A stretch of DNA of 64,000 nucleotides, taken from positions 18,621,584-18,685,583 of the forward strand of contig NC_058139.1 in assembly GCF_011075055.1 (NCBI RefSeq), written 5' to 3'. Shown in pieces: positions 1-12,130 of the stretch. A program made the translations under genes and the position numbers. The DNA comes from Mangifera indica. Lineage: Eukaryota > Streptophyta > Magnoliopsida > Sapindales > Anacardiaceae. Under the pieces are notes generated by a model. That model did no database searches and was not told the DNA's origin. It saw nothing but the letters and a program-made list of their open reading frames with translations. How positions within the stretch are numbered: the stretch's first letter is position 1; each line of letters begins with the position of its first letter.

Positions 1-1157
1 TCACACATTGTCACAAGCCAAAACATGGTCCTACATGCCTTCAGGCGTCGAGTTGACATTGCACACCTATACACGTGCTATAACAGTACCTACACATGCC
101 TTCATGAGCCAAGATTGAGCAATACGCATCACCACACACCGAGAGAAGATGGTCACATTCGTCCACGTATCGGTCAACAATGACAGTCAACCTTTGACAG
201 TTAACTGTCAATTGACCTAGGTGGATATTGGCCAGTTCGGGTAAAACCCAATTGACTCTATGGGTTGCCCTGTTGATCGATTGGTTTTAACCAACCTTTT
301 GACCAACGGGTTAGATAATCAGGTTTTTCCAACCTGATTCTATGCAATAAACCCTAGAATTTTAAGCAGTTTAATTGGCCATCTTCCGTCCATTTTTTGA
401 CAATAGGACCATGGGGCTTTTATAGCCCACTGGTCAGAGGTTCTTTTCATACCAATAGCAACCTCCAATGTCGTAGGATTTTGACAATACGGGGGCTTAA
501 ATAACATGTCTTGGGTCACTGTTTTTGGCTCGATTTTCATCGATTTTGGCATTGATTCGACTCAATTTTCATTTTAAGGCCTGCAATACAATTCCAATCA
601 ACCATCTAACATGCTTCTCGTCACCAATTTCATGCAATTTTGGCCAAATTGAATTCGTGCCCAAAACAAATGTTAATCTAAAATCAAAATCCAGAATCTA
701 AATTTCTATAGAATACATAATTCAATTCATAGAACACATGACATATTTGTAACCTACGCTCTGATATCAATGTTGAAAATAATCAAACATGTCAAATCAG
801 CATTCTGTGAATGACAATAAATATAAATACATATACCTGGCTTCGAGTTTGTGACAAAATCTATTCGAATTTGGCACGAGGTGTTGACGTGAATCATCTC
901 CACAACCCAATTTGCTTCACGTACAATATTCTTTTGGGAGACGTGATCTCTCTATGCTTTTGCTTGGTGTGTAGTGGTGAAGAAGAATTTTCTTCTGTTA
1001 AAAAAAAAATTGCATTCATTTTCTTTGGGGAGGCAATTTGGACATTTAAATAGATGTCCAACTGCCAAACAATAACTCTCAATAACTATCATTTGGCAGT
1101 TAAGTAAACCAGGTCAGGTTGACCTATTATAAGTGGACCCAGACCCAATATATAACA
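1..1157 (-). mobile_element. Partial LTR retrotransposon, cut by the window edge
   Basis: Read on the minus strand, a long terminal repeat ends in TTTTCAACA. It is followed at once by TTGATATCAGAGC, a slightly altered form of the TGGTATCAGAGC primer-binding site (initiator Met tRNA) typical of plant copia elements. The leader and start of the internal region run down to base 1 and beyond the window. No gag or pol domain is recognisable here; short open frames, such as one at 340-552, have no family signature. The second LTR and the target duplication are not visible. Family assignment rests on the LTR edge and the primer site only. Confidence 0.55.
771..1157 (-). repeat. LTR of the partial retrotransposon
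   Basis: On the minus strand the segment starts TGTTATATATTGGG at 1157 and ends TTTTCAACA at 771, giving the TG...CA ends and short TGTT/AACA inverted repeat expected of an LTR of about 387 bp. Primer-binding-like sequence follows directly. The paired LTR lies outside the window, so the 1157 edge is inferred from the terminal dinucleotide alone. Confidence 0.5.
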
Positions 1158-3896
1158 TTAATAGGTCATAGCAGGAAACTAAAATCAATAATCTCTGGAC
1201 AAGTTTGTATGTACATCCCATGGAATTATTTGACCTTGAATAGTTTTTTTTGCAAAGTCAAGGTGAGTTTCTAAACGGAACTATTTTTTGTTAACTTCGC
1301 TATATATTTTGTTTATGGGAATACGTAGGAGCATATGAAGGTGAATAAAACTTTAACAGAAGTAATTACAACCTTTAAGGATGACCCCAAGTGACTCCTC
1401 ATTGAAACAGCTATTCATGAAGGGATATTTGCTCTAAGCCATTGAGAGTGACTTTATCAATAAAGGAAGGAAAGTGAACTTAACATTTGGATCGGAATTA
1501 TTATTTTGAAAAGATGTTTTTAAGATTCAGCAGTGCATCACAATTTGTCTCTTCTACATAATGAAAACGTGGTACTTTAGCTGCCATGGACATTGTTTTG
1601 ACCATTGTTCTCTGGTATCCCCTGAAAGAATAAAAAATAATTAACTATGATTAGGATACTATGAAAACAATAGACAAATTTAATCAGCAAAGTACTCAAA
1701 TGAAAAGAATTAACCTGCAAGAACAGCAAATTACTCAAACAAAAAGAATGAACCTACAAGGAAATGCAATTTACAATTACCAAAATTTAAGGATATATAA
1801 ACCTGAAGTACAATAATTTTTGGATTGATCAAACAAAAGAAAATGTGTAGTTTAGATGTCTCAGGCCTATGGATGCCACCCATTACACCCATTTCATTAG
1901 TAAATAGGTTCTTCCTTCATCGTGCACATATCTAGCCTTACCTGACGGGAACTATCTTATCATCTAAGATAAATTCTGCAAAAGAAATTGTGTCATTCTC
2001 CTCTTCTGAATCAGAACTATCACTGGCAGATGAAGCTTCAATAATTCATTTCTGAGCAGAATATTTAAGGACATCTTCTTTCAATATTCTCCCATCTTTA
2101 CCACTGCCAAGCACATCATTTAAATTTATACCATATTGCTCTGCAAGGTGCCGCACAGCAGGAGTGCATAGAATTCCACCTATTGCGCTTTCATTGTGCT
2201 TAGAATCAGGTAAGTTCATGTCCTTGGAACCTGGTGGCTTTACACTTTCCAAAACATCTGAACTAGGGGTTGAGACGATACAGTCATCGACAACCATCTT
2301 CAGTAGAGTTTCACCAACCTGAATTTTTGAAGTTTGTTAAATCTTAGAATTATAGTATGCATTTTGAAACCGTCAAAAGGGATCCAAGAATAATGTTCTG
2401 CTTCAGAGTTCATTACTGAAAACAGAAATTTTTTACGATAACAATATGTGCATACACATGTCGCTGTGCTAGCTTTTCCCAAAACATCAAAAACCAAACT
2501 AAGAGATACTTTTTTCTTCAATGGACAATCTAATCCACTGTTCTAGATTAGTAAAGAAAAATTATAAGGTTCAAGATAATCTCCTTAGTAACCTATGTAA
2601 TTGAAACAGTTTTTCATTTGACTCCACGGCCTATACTTGTCTCTGGAAACATATATCTCAATATAAGGTCATCAGTTTCCTCTTAATTAACCCTGCTAGC
2701 ACACATCGGCTGTATCAATCATTAAGTACATACATAAGAGCTATATCAGTAAAGCACGATATAATTTCCAATGACAGAATATTCACTACCCAAAGGTAAT
2801 AATTAATACTCCAGACACAGAAAAAAGGGTAAAATAAAAATAAACCTTCACAATGTTGCCAGGAACATGAAGAATTCGAGCAACTTTTCCTTCGTAACGA
2901 CTTGTTATTTCAATAGTTGCTTTGTCACTCTGAACTTCACAAAGTGGTTGAAACTCATCAACTTGATTCCCCTGCCATCATGATTCTATCAGGATTTATT
3001 AATATGGCCCACCAAAAACATCCCTGAATAAATTTGCGGACATAAGTTTATCCAACAAGACAAATGATTATACGGTGGTTTTTCCAACTAGAAATAGTAA
3101 CGGTACAAGATCTCATTTGTTTAAGCAGAAAGAACCCATGTATTCCTAGTAACAATATTAAGCCAAATATTCCAAAATTAATGCAACATTCTAACACTAA
3201 AACGATAAGAGAAATTTCTAAAGATAGTTAGACTTTATACATATAAAATTATTAATAAAGCTTCACTGACAACACTATACATATAAAATGTACATGTCAC
3301 ATTAATTTAGTATATAAAATAAGACATTTGGAACCTGGGAAGTGGAAGATAAATCATCACAATTTGGACTAAATAAAACCAATAAGAAAACAACGTTTCA
3401 CATGTTCAACGAAACATTTGAGCTATGTATAGATCAAGGAATACATGAATGCGAAAACTAGCGTCTCTCACTCATCTCTTTTACAAACCATTTGAGGAGT
3501 TCACACTCTGCAATACCCTCACCTGTTTGTGCCAGCGGTGCATCAACTATTCCACCTTCTGGAATATCAGCCAATGCGTGACTTGAATAGCAACATCTAC
3601 TCACTGTATAAGGGACGCTTAACTATAATGTTGAGAAAAAAAAAAAATTATACAATGAATCATAACACATTTCAATTAAAAAATTGCTCTTAAATGAAAC
3701 ATGTTGCTTTAAAACATCAACCACATCAACATAGTTACATAAATCGAGCTTCATAACTGTCTCCTATATCCACACAATAAAATTGAAAAAAGAAAACCAT
3801 TCCAATAATAATCGAGCAAGCCCATGTCACTGATAACTGACCAAGCATAGAACAGTAGCCTACCAACTGAACCATAATTTAAAAGCACAAGCAGTG

Positions 3897-4285
3897 TAAC
3901 ATCTCTAGTTTAATATTCTGATCCTAGTCTAATAATCCAACCCACTATTAAGATATTATCCACTTTAGACTGCTTTAGGCTTCACAGGCTAAAACGCGTC
4001 TTTACAATTTAAATAACTCACAAACTATTTAACTAGTTAAATCCTCCTATCTCTAACTTATGTGAGACACATAGACAGAGTACAAACAAACCTAACATCT
4101 ATTCCATATTTTGTCGATGTAGGATTTGCCCAAGTGTATCACATACACCCCTTTTATGAGACTCAATGACTATTTAATTAGTTAAATCCTCCCACCTTTA
4201 ACCGATCTGGGATACACAGACAAAGTACAGATAGACCTAACATCTCTCCCTTGTTTTACCGATGTAGAATTTGCCTTAGGGTATT
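3897..4285. repeat. Dispersed noncoding repeat, left of hAT insertion
   Basis: The phrase 'gatgtaggatttgccc' followed by a GTATTACA-like motif and 'cccttttatgagactc' occurs here, and several times again at 14531-15000, together with blocks such as 'aagatattatccac' and 'tcaaatcctc'. This is a family of noncoding repeats sitting in the first intron of the E2 pseudogene. Reading across the hAT target site restores a continuous repeat, so the hAT landed inside it. No coding capacity is seen. The class (MITE, TRIM or other) cannot be decided here. Confidence 0.6.
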
Positions 4286-4293
4286 ACAAACAC
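4286..4293. repeat. Left 8-bp target site duplication of the hAT
   Basis: ACAAACAC directly precedes the terminal TAGGGCTGG and is repeated exactly after the other terminus. Eight base pairs is the standard hAT target duplication length. Confidence 0.9.
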
Positions 4294-4695
4294 TAGGGCT
4301 GGATTCGAGCCGAGCCGAGCTCGAACACAGGCAAACTCGATATCAGCTTAATAACTGTTCATTCGAGCCGAGTCATGGCTCGAGCTCGTTGAACATAATG
4401 AAAATCCAGCTCGTGTTTGAGTTCGTTGGCTCATGAGCTATTCACGAGCCTTCAACGAGCCTGGCTCGTAATGCATACCGAACCGAGCTATTTGCGAGCC
4501 TATAAATGAGCTTAAGTCGAATATGTTTCACGAGCCGAGCTATCGAGCTAGGATAGCTTATTCTTAAAGAACCGAGCCATCGAGCCGAACTATCGAGTGA
4601 GCTGTCTAGTCGAACTATCGAGCGAGCTGTTGAGCCGAGCCGTCGAGCCGAACTATCGAGCTGAGCTTTCGAGCCGAGCCTAACGAGCTTGTTCA
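4294..4695. repeat. Left subterminal GAGC/CGAGCC repeats of the hAT
   Basis: About 400 bases dense in short, partly inverted copies of CGAGCC, GAGCCGAGC and GAGCTCG. Clusters like this near hAT ends are known transposase-binding regions in Ac-type elements; binding here is inference. The open frame on the minus strand through this block is a by-product of the repeats. Confidence 0.75.
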
Positions 4696-5525
4696 TAGGA
4701 TCACAGTTTCAATTTCAAAATGTTATTTTTGTTTAAACATTATTTAATACATTTTTATTATTTGTAAGTCAATCTATTTATATATTTTGAGAGAGAAGAG
4801 AAAATAGTGAAGTATGTTTCTTGAAAGATAACCCAAACGGAGAAGTAATGTAGAAAAGCAAATGGCTTCCAGGCTTCCTCTGCTTTTGATTGTCTTTTTT
4901 CTTTACTTGTGACTTTTACATGTAATGCCATTCGCTTCAGCGGTTAAGTTTTGACCCCTTTATACCTTTTCAAGTGTTTTCTTCTCTAAAACAGCTAACC
5001 CCCCACCCCACCAACCACCAAGTAAAGAATCATAAACTGATGATGCATTCATTGGGTTCTAAAAACTGTCATTTAATCGCAATCTCTGAATAATTGTTAT
5101 ACAATAATTATTAGCCTTATTATATTCATCACAAAATCAAAATTCATTCACTTAGATATCTATATTTATTTATATTTTTTATGTCATAATTTATGTCATT
5201 ATAAAAACACTGACAACATATGTATCTTTGTACTTGTATAAATCTTTTTTCTAGCAATGGTTAATAAATTTTTTATGTTCTAATCTTTTATTATTGGCCT
5301 ATAAAGATATATCATCCAGCAAAGAGTAATACTATTATTATGTAATTTTAAAATATATAAATATATATATAAATAAATTAATAAGATTTGATGTCTAAAC
5401 TAGTTTTATTCAAGTTCAAAACAGAACAGAAAAACATAAATATCCTCCCAAAGTTAAGCAGCATTAAAACTAAAATACCAACATACAAGAACCAAACCAG
5501 TCTAACATAATCAAACGCAACTATG
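4696..5525. other. Noncoding interior of the hAT
   Basis: AT-rich sequence with no recognisable gene, including a run of short TA-rich stretches near 5350-5390. Nothing further can be supported. Confidence 0.5.
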
Positions 5526-5527
5526 AA

Positions 5528-5757
5528 CTAGACCCAGCTTTTATCTGGGATTTATAAACCAATCTAAAGCTCTCTTACAATCCTTTTAGATATTTAGGGC
5601 TAGAATATCCGGACACCTGGAAAAACATTCCAGGAAGCAACCACAAATCTTTAACCAACAATTCCAAATCGGTAATTCCTTCCTCAGTCACAGAGCTAAG
5701 GACTTCCAAATGGATAGCGTCTGCAATCCTAATCAACAACCAATTAACAAGCATCAT
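5528..5757 (-). pseudogene. Possible captured exon, unidentified
   Basis: The minus strand reads ADAIHLEVLSSVTEEGITD followed by LELLVKDLWLLPGMFFQVSG and SSPKYLKGL, then TAA and a further in-frame stretch. The composition (mixed charged and hydrophobic residues, few low-complexity runs) looks like real protein and lies beside three other captured gene pieces in the same hAT. I do not recognise the family. It may be an exon of a fourth host gene or an extension of the neighbouring LRR gene. No function is proposed. Confidence 0.35.
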
Positions 5758-6623
5758 TAATTAGCACATACACTACAGACAAACAATTAAAAATTTAAAA
5801 TACACTCCAATTTCCAAAATAAATTTTCCATAGAAAAAAAGAGCTTGGTGGCACAACTCTTATCCACCTGGAGCTATGTAACGTTATGAAAATTATGCTA
5901 AGGATAATTCAATATCATCTTTTTGACAAGTAAAAGATAACGGGGCACTGTGATTATAACCTGCTTTTCACCCTATAAATAAACAAATAAAGAAAATGAA
6001 AAAGACCATTGTCATTACTTGAAAAAAAGGGTTGGAATCAAGAGCCCCGATTTATAATGCAATGCCAAAAGTTATAGCACTCTATAAATGAAGTTGGAAT
6101 AACCAAAGATTGCACCTGAAACCACAATTCATAATGTGTTTATGGCATGCTAAGAATAATCTCAACTTTAGTGCTTGATTTCAATGGTCTAAATATTTTG
6201 TCATTACAGATGGTAAAAGCTGTTCCTAGCCCAAAGAAGATACAGTCTGATTCCACAAAGCATAATATTAACTGATCTTAGTGATACTGCCAGAATATCA
6301 TTTCAGCAATTTTAGCACATCAAAAACCAATAAACTTTAAACATGCATATGTGACACAATATTTACCACATAACATTTAACAAAGCATCTTAACCACAAA
6401 GCTATAAATAATTCGAAAGTCAATGGCTATTACTCACCACTTTTACCAACATGGCTACATGGCAAGATAATGCCATAAGTTACCAGCAGTGTATTGCCTG
6501 ATCAATATGTGGAGGAATTTGCTTAAAACAAAATCAAGTTCCATTTAGGTTTTTCAAGAAATCAGAGTAATTATCAACCAAAAAATAGAATAAATCAAAC
6601 AAAAGCTGTAGAAACTTGATTAC
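5758..6623. other. Noncoding interior of the hAT
   Basis: No gene seen. The bases before 6624 on this strand read as intron following the LRR exon, since a GT donor is placed at 6623-6622. Confidence 0.4.
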
Positions 6624-6884
6624 CAGGAGGCACATTGCCAGACAGAGTATTGTTTCAAATGTCTAAAACTTCCAGAAGAGGAGCATCAGCTAATTTTTGC
6701 GGGATTGAACCGAATAAGCGGTTGAAGATCAAATCTAGTCTCCTTAACATACTCAGATCACCTAAACTTGCAGGGATTGCACCAGTGAGGTGATTAGATT
6801 GGAGAGCAACAACACTAAGCTTCTTCAAAGAACTAAGCTTGGTGGGTATGCTGCCTGTTAACTGGTTATAACAAAGCTGCAACA
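6624..6884 (-). pseudogene. Captured LRR receptor-kinase exon fragment
   Basis: The exon starts after an AG acceptor at 6886-6885 and ends at a GT donor at 6623-6622. It encodes three to four plant-type leucine-rich repeats: LQLCYNQLTGSIPTKLSSLK, then LSVVALQSNHLTGAIPASLG, then RRLDLIFNRLFGSIP and an LADAPLLEVLDI stretch. Plant LRR receptor-like kinases use such extracellular repeats for ligand binding. The frame is broken by TGA where LDI should run on into NNTLSGNVPP. No kinase or membrane segment is present. The fragment sits in the hAT with retained splice sites, so it was probably captured as genomic DNA. Confidence 0.8.
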
Positions 6885-7444
6885 CTACAAAGCATATGAA
6901 GAACCATAAATAGGTCACAGATTAGACACACAGCACCAAAATATAAAACCCAATAGAATATGCCAAGCAAGCTTCAAACTTTACAGAGAAAACACGGAAA
7001 CTGAAAAATGAATGACTGTATATGGAAAACTTTTACCCCAAATTATCCACCACTAACCATGAACAAACACAGGTTAAACAATGTAACTCAGATTATATGT
7101 CAAGAAGATATCAATTCTCTTTTTCCATATGTCAAGAAGTTGCACAAACAGAGATCCCAGTTATACTTCTAGGTCCTCCATAACAAGCAACACAGATTAG
7201 CACAATTTTCACAGCCGAAACACAGCCAGATAAAACAAATTATGAAGGTATACATGTACTAATTAATGCAGTGAACAAAAATAAGGCATATCAGTGTACC
7301 AACAAGATCTGATTTCAATAATGCAAACAGTAACAAGTGAAAGAGATGCCACCAATATTATGAATGACAACTGAAGATGATAGATATAAATGTCATCTTA
7401 TATTATGAATGACAACTGATTTAAAAATAAAAATAGAAAGAAAC
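6885..7444. other. Intron-like sequence between captured fragments
   Basis: No coding similarity seen. The sequence lies between an LRR exon acceptor and the end of a histone deacetylase exon. A short direct repeat ('tattatgaatgacaactga') occurs twice near 7355-7420. Confidence 0.4.
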
Positions 7445-7602
7445 CTGGCCCTCACTCTTTCATTTAACAGAAAACTTGCTGCAATAGCCACATTGTTATA
7501 TAGACAGAATCCCATGGCTTCATCTTTTTCAGCATGATGGCCAGGAGGCCTCACAACAGCAAAAGCAGAATTCAATTCTCCTTTGGCAACTCTGTCGACC
7601 AT
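7445..7602 (-). pseudogene. Captured class II histone deacetylase exon fragment
   Basis: The minus strand encodes [20 protein letters not shown] and then [20 protein letters not shown]. The RPPGHHA block, with its tandem histidines, is the catalytic signature of RPD3/HDA1-type zinc deacetylases. The wording is closest to plant class II enzymes (HDA5/HDA15/HDA18 group), inferred from memory of the family. The exon ends near NERVRA at a GT donor (7444-7443). Only about 50 residues of a domain of roughly 300 are present, so no enzyme can be made. Its 5' edge is joined directly to deoxyhypusine hydroxylase sequence. Confidence 0.85.
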
Positions 7603-8870
7603 ATAACATTCAGATTGGACTTTCCCAACCGTTCATATTCGAGCATGCTCAGGGCAACTTCACAGCTCTGTGAAACAATATGCTCAGGATCCGTGGCAAA
7701 TTCCTCAAGAAGTGCCACACTATTTCCTAGTTAATCATCAAGTTCAGAGAATGCATCATGCACTCAACCAAGAAAAAAAAGTACTAGAAAAAAATCAAGT
7801 AATAATACCTACCAACAATGGAACCAAGAGCTTCAGGAGCTTCATGTCTGACCATGGGATGCTCCTTCAAATCCTTGAGTACATTACAAAGCGCAGCAGA
7901 CGCAGCTTTGTTTTGCAATTGCCCTAACACATAAGCAACCTGCATGCCACCACAAACATAAACATCTAAAGATCAGAAAATTTAGAGGATACAAACCACA
8001 TCAAGAAAGACATGATTCACGTTAACAATCTCTAGTAAACCTTCATCAAAAGACCAAGAACCAGAACCATTCTTTCTTGACAAAATAATTCTGGCCAAAT
8101 TCTTAAAAATTGCTGTAACAGTAAATCTTCATCCACATCCAGCAGATACCAAATAATTACAATTTTACATCCACCAAAATGGAACCCTGGCACAGGATTA
8201 AAGAGTCACAGATCAACTAGATTAAACTTGACAAACCTCATGCTTTAGCAGAACACTTTTTCGTGCCTAAAGAATCAATTATAGCAGAAATAGCTTCATC
8301 TCCACTGTTGTTTCGAAGTGCAAAAAGTGCTGCATATCGTTCATACATCCCTTTTGCTTCATCCAGAAGAACTTCTCTTAAAATCAAATAATGTCAGTCA
8401 GCAAATTAACCATTATACAACATTCTCAATCATGAATCCATTGATTTTTTTAGGACAAAACAGACCTTAGCTCGTCAACAGAACAGCATAATGAAGTTGG
8501 TGCAGCTGGGTCAACAGACATGAAAGGTGATTTTTCTACCACAGATGATCCAACCAATTGCACCCAGAGCCTCTGCTGCCTAATATTACTATCCAAACCA
8601 ATTGCACCCAGAGCTTCTGCTGCCTAATATTAACATTATAAATAATGTAAACAACAATAGTAACCAAAATAAACAAAGAAGAAAAACAAAAAGGAGAAAG
8701 GAACGATGGTAACTTGCCTCATGATGAACAATCGGATGCAAAGAAAAATCATTCAAAACTGCTTCCAAAAGCAGGGATAGCTTCATTTTCTTGCATTTGA
8801 CCCAAAGCAAATGCAGCCTCATGCGCCAACAAATTTTAAGAATCCCTTGCAGCTGCAACCCAGCGAAAAA
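7603..8870 (-). pseudogene. Captured deoxyhypusine hydroxylase (DOHH) fragments
   Basis: DOHH is the HEAT-repeat di-iron enzyme that completes hypusine on eIF5A. Pieces lie in order on the minus strand: NLLAHEAAFALGQMQENEAIP (8.7-8.87 kb), LEAVLNDFSLHPIV in a shifted frame, EALGAIGLDSNI plus EKSPFMSVDPAAPTS (8.47-8.64 kb), [20 protein letters not shown] (8.26-8.4 kb), [17 protein letters not shown] with [17 protein letters not shown] (7.81-7.95 kb), and [20 protein letters not shown] (7.62-7.74 kb). Intron-like gaps with splice sites remain. Defects: TAG before NLLAH, a frameshift after EAIPAF, and a local tandem duplication of about 46 bp at 8550-8630. At about 7615 the DOHH frame runs into histone deacetylase sequence. 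Confidence 0.88.
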
Positions 8871-9524
8871 GAATGCGTTGGCGATGTTGTGAATGAACCC
8901 AGCTAGCAGTGCTGTCATTGCCGTATATGGGTCAGTTATGAACCCCAAGGAGCCTGTTTCACAATCAGCTTATGGTTGAGGCAGAACGGGATTCCCGAAT
9001 TCAAGTTCAAAGAAAGTTTTTGCTAGTAAATATTTCTTTCCTACCCAAACTTTAATAACATAATAATTTCTTTCCACATAAATTTTTTTTGATTTTACCC
9101 TAACGCATATAACATTAAGAATTCAGGGAAAGATAGGGATCACCTGAAATATATTTGTTGCTGATTTCACAGCCATTTCTGGAATAAAGAATAACCAAGT
9201 TAACCATGCCCATGAAAGAAGCTTCCTGAAATCAACAGAGAATAAGCTTTCTGATAAGGGGTAACAAAACAAATTTTATTAGCAAATTGGTTCACAGAGT
9301 GACAGATGAACAAAAGGAATTTGATGGAAAAAAGAATTACCACTCTAAATCATGCCATAAAGCAACAAATTCCTCTCCATCAATGAATGTAAGAGATCCA
9401 CTCTATATCTTTATTTATGTGGCAAGATAATCTCAGCAATCTCGTTTTCAACTTCAATCTTCAAGAAATTAAAAATTAATGAAAACTATTAATCATACTG
9501 TCAACAGTTAAATGAAAAATCAAT
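8871..9524. other. Spacer between captured genes and transposase
   Basis: No recognised coding sequence. It separates the captured DOHH piece from the 3' end of the transposase gene. The string 'acctgaaatatatttgt' at about 9143 recurs at about 13825 in the same element. Confidence 0.4.
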
Positions 9525-12130
9525 TTAAAAATCATACAGTTGTGATAAGTTATTGACTACCTCATCTTGTTTCTTCATATTATAACGTGTTCTCATCCAA
9601 TCAGCTCCACACATAAGCATGTTGATTGTTTCTGGCGATAGAGCTGACCTGTACATGTCTATCACTCTACTACCCCCACTAAATGCGCTCTCCGAAGCCA
9701 CTATTGTAATAGGAATTGCTAAGATGTTGACTATCATTTGTGAAAGCACTTTATACTTATAATGATTGTCTCTCCACCAGTGAAGCACATTAAAGTCGTC
9801 TGAGTCGACATCATTAGGTATCTCAACACAACGTTCATCCAGATACATTTCTAACTCAGACTTCTTGGTTTTTTCTGAGTATGTTTTCTCCTTATGATCC
9901 TTCAAATGCATCCAACTATATCCAGGACCATAATGTCTAGTCTCTGAATATCGAGAGCTTGATGATTTACCTACAAATTAAATGTTAGAACTTATGATAT
10001 GTTATAAAGTTTCATTTAATAACAATGATCTAATGTACCTGATATACTTGATAGTGCTTGTTGGGTCTTTGGCTGATGTTGTGGATGTGCAAATACAGTT
10101 GATGAATTTCTGGATGACAACATGTCAACGTATTCTTTGTATAAATTTTCTAACGCCCTTTTGACATTTTCTATCTCCACAGGGGCATTTTCTTCACCAT
10201 ATAAAGTGGGAAATGTCAAAGTAATCATAAGAAACTTTATCCTGAAATTATCACAAGCAAACTAATTAGTTAGAAACAGGTTCTTTAATAACCTTATATA
10301 TTATAATAAACCCAATCAATTGTAAATTAATTACCTAGGGTCCATGATGCTAGCAATCGCCATAAGGAAATTCACCTCACCCCAATATTTGTCAAATTTT
10401 TCTGACATTGCTTGCACCATCATTGATATAGAATAATCTTCATCAAATTCTCGCTCTTTAAAGACCTCTTTTATCCTAAACACTTCTTGAAAATACCTAT
10501 TTGCAGTTGTATACTGCGACCCAGAAATTAATTTTGTTATATCATCAAATATTTCCAAAAAGTTACAGACGACCTCCAATCTCTCCCATTCTTCCCTTGT
10601 CGGGTAATAAATATAGCTTGACTCAACAAACATAAACCGAAGGAAGACCTCTCTGAACTGCGGTGCTGTCACTAGCATTTTGTATGTGTTATTCCATCGT
10701 GTAGCACAATCCAAAACTAACTTCCTCTCTTTTATTCCACACTATATAGCAATTTTGGCAAAATTTTTTTGCCTTGCCTCACTAGCTTTTATAAACTTTA
10801 CACTTTCCCGAATATTGTCTATGATGGGTTTAATCACAGCCACCCCATCCTGAACAAACAAATTTACAATATGAGCAGTGCACCTAACATGGAAAAGTTT
10901 TCCATCACACAACAAAGGTCTCTGCATTTGAAAATCTTCCTTTAATCTTCTAACACAACTATCATTTGCAATAGCATTGTCTACTGTGACAGTTTCCACC
11001 TACAAAAAAAATTAATGAATATTAATGAAATGATATGCGATAAAATTATATGTGTTTTGATAAACAATTTGCAAATTTGATTTTACCTTATGTTCAATCC
11101 GCCAACCCTTTAGACAGTCAAAAATTGTTGTTGCAATGTCTATTCCTCTCCTAGGTGGAGGTAGGTGCACAAAATTTATAATTTGTTTATTTAAGGACCA
11201 CGACTGGTCCACCCAATGCGTTGTGAGTACCATATACTCAATATTTTGATGATCTAACTTCCAAAGATCAGTAGTAATACTAATCCTTCTAGTCTCCTCA
11301 AAAGTCTTCTTCAATCTCTCACGCTCTGTTTGATAAACCCTAAAGCAATCAGCTTTTACTTGTTTTCTTCCAACTTTTTCATAAAGAGGTTGCAGAACGT
11401 GACAAAAATTAATGAAGTCGGGGTGCTCGACAAAATTAAACGACAATTTAGATATCATAACCATGTGGGCTAAGGCCTCTCGAACCTGAAACACCAACAC
11501 CATAATCATTGCATTAGTTAATACAATTAATTTCATAACAATTTTATAGTAATAATATACGTTAATAATTGAACTCAAACTGACCTTGGGATGCTCATAA
11601 TTAGTCTTTGTTTTCACCACAGTTGGAGTAGGTACCCCTAAGGTTGAACGCTCAAAACCCAAAATAGTTTATCCCCCCACGACTAAGTCTTTCCCCATTG
11701 CTTTCTTCCTTTCAACACATTGACCCATATGTCGTGTCAAATGGGAAGTAGCCTTGGTCTTTTGCAATTTTAGCTTTTTCTTGCAATACTTGCAAACCTT
11801 ATATGTAGCATCGCCAATAGTAATAAATATATCTTCTGGATAACACTCCTAAACAGCTAATGTTTTCCTCCTCTTAGTAGATGGAATAACAAGAGGTGGT
11901 GCTTCCGTTTGGCTTTCTGGACGTTCAGTTGCTTCAGCTTCTTCACTTGAAGCTGAGACATCAAAATCTCCTATTGCAGCCAAATCAATATCCACATCAT
12001 CAATAGGTGCTTCAATTTGCACCAATTTTCTCTTAACGAATGCACATACAGAAGGAGTTATCATGCTTGCAGTAGATGCTTGCGATGAAGCTCGACTTGC
12101 TCCAAAGGGTTCTACTCTTCTTGATGTCAT
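9525..12130 (-). pseudogene. hAT (Ac-like) transposase, interrupted by stops
   Basis: The transposase would bind the element ends and excise it. Parts in order: an amino-terminal acidic region from MTSRRVEPF; a BED zinc finger (VCKYCKKKL...HLTRHMGQC, 11.7-11.8 kb); the catalytic core with ITTDLWKLDHQNIEYMVLT and TVDNAIANDSCV; LDCATRWNNTYKML; and the carboxy-terminal dimerisation block FNVLHWWRDN with VASESAFSGGSRVIDMYRS and LSPETINML. At least four introns are visible. In-frame stops are TAG at 11851-11849, TAA at 11671-11669 and TAG at 10744-10742. The dimerisation motif SGGSRVID differs from the common STGGRVLD. The gene is therefore inactive unless the stops are bypassed. Confidence 0.88.

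Noticed and set aside
4251..4696. Open frames on both strands across the left hAT end
   Set aside because: They are produced by repeated CGAGCC/GAGC words and cross the transposon boundary.
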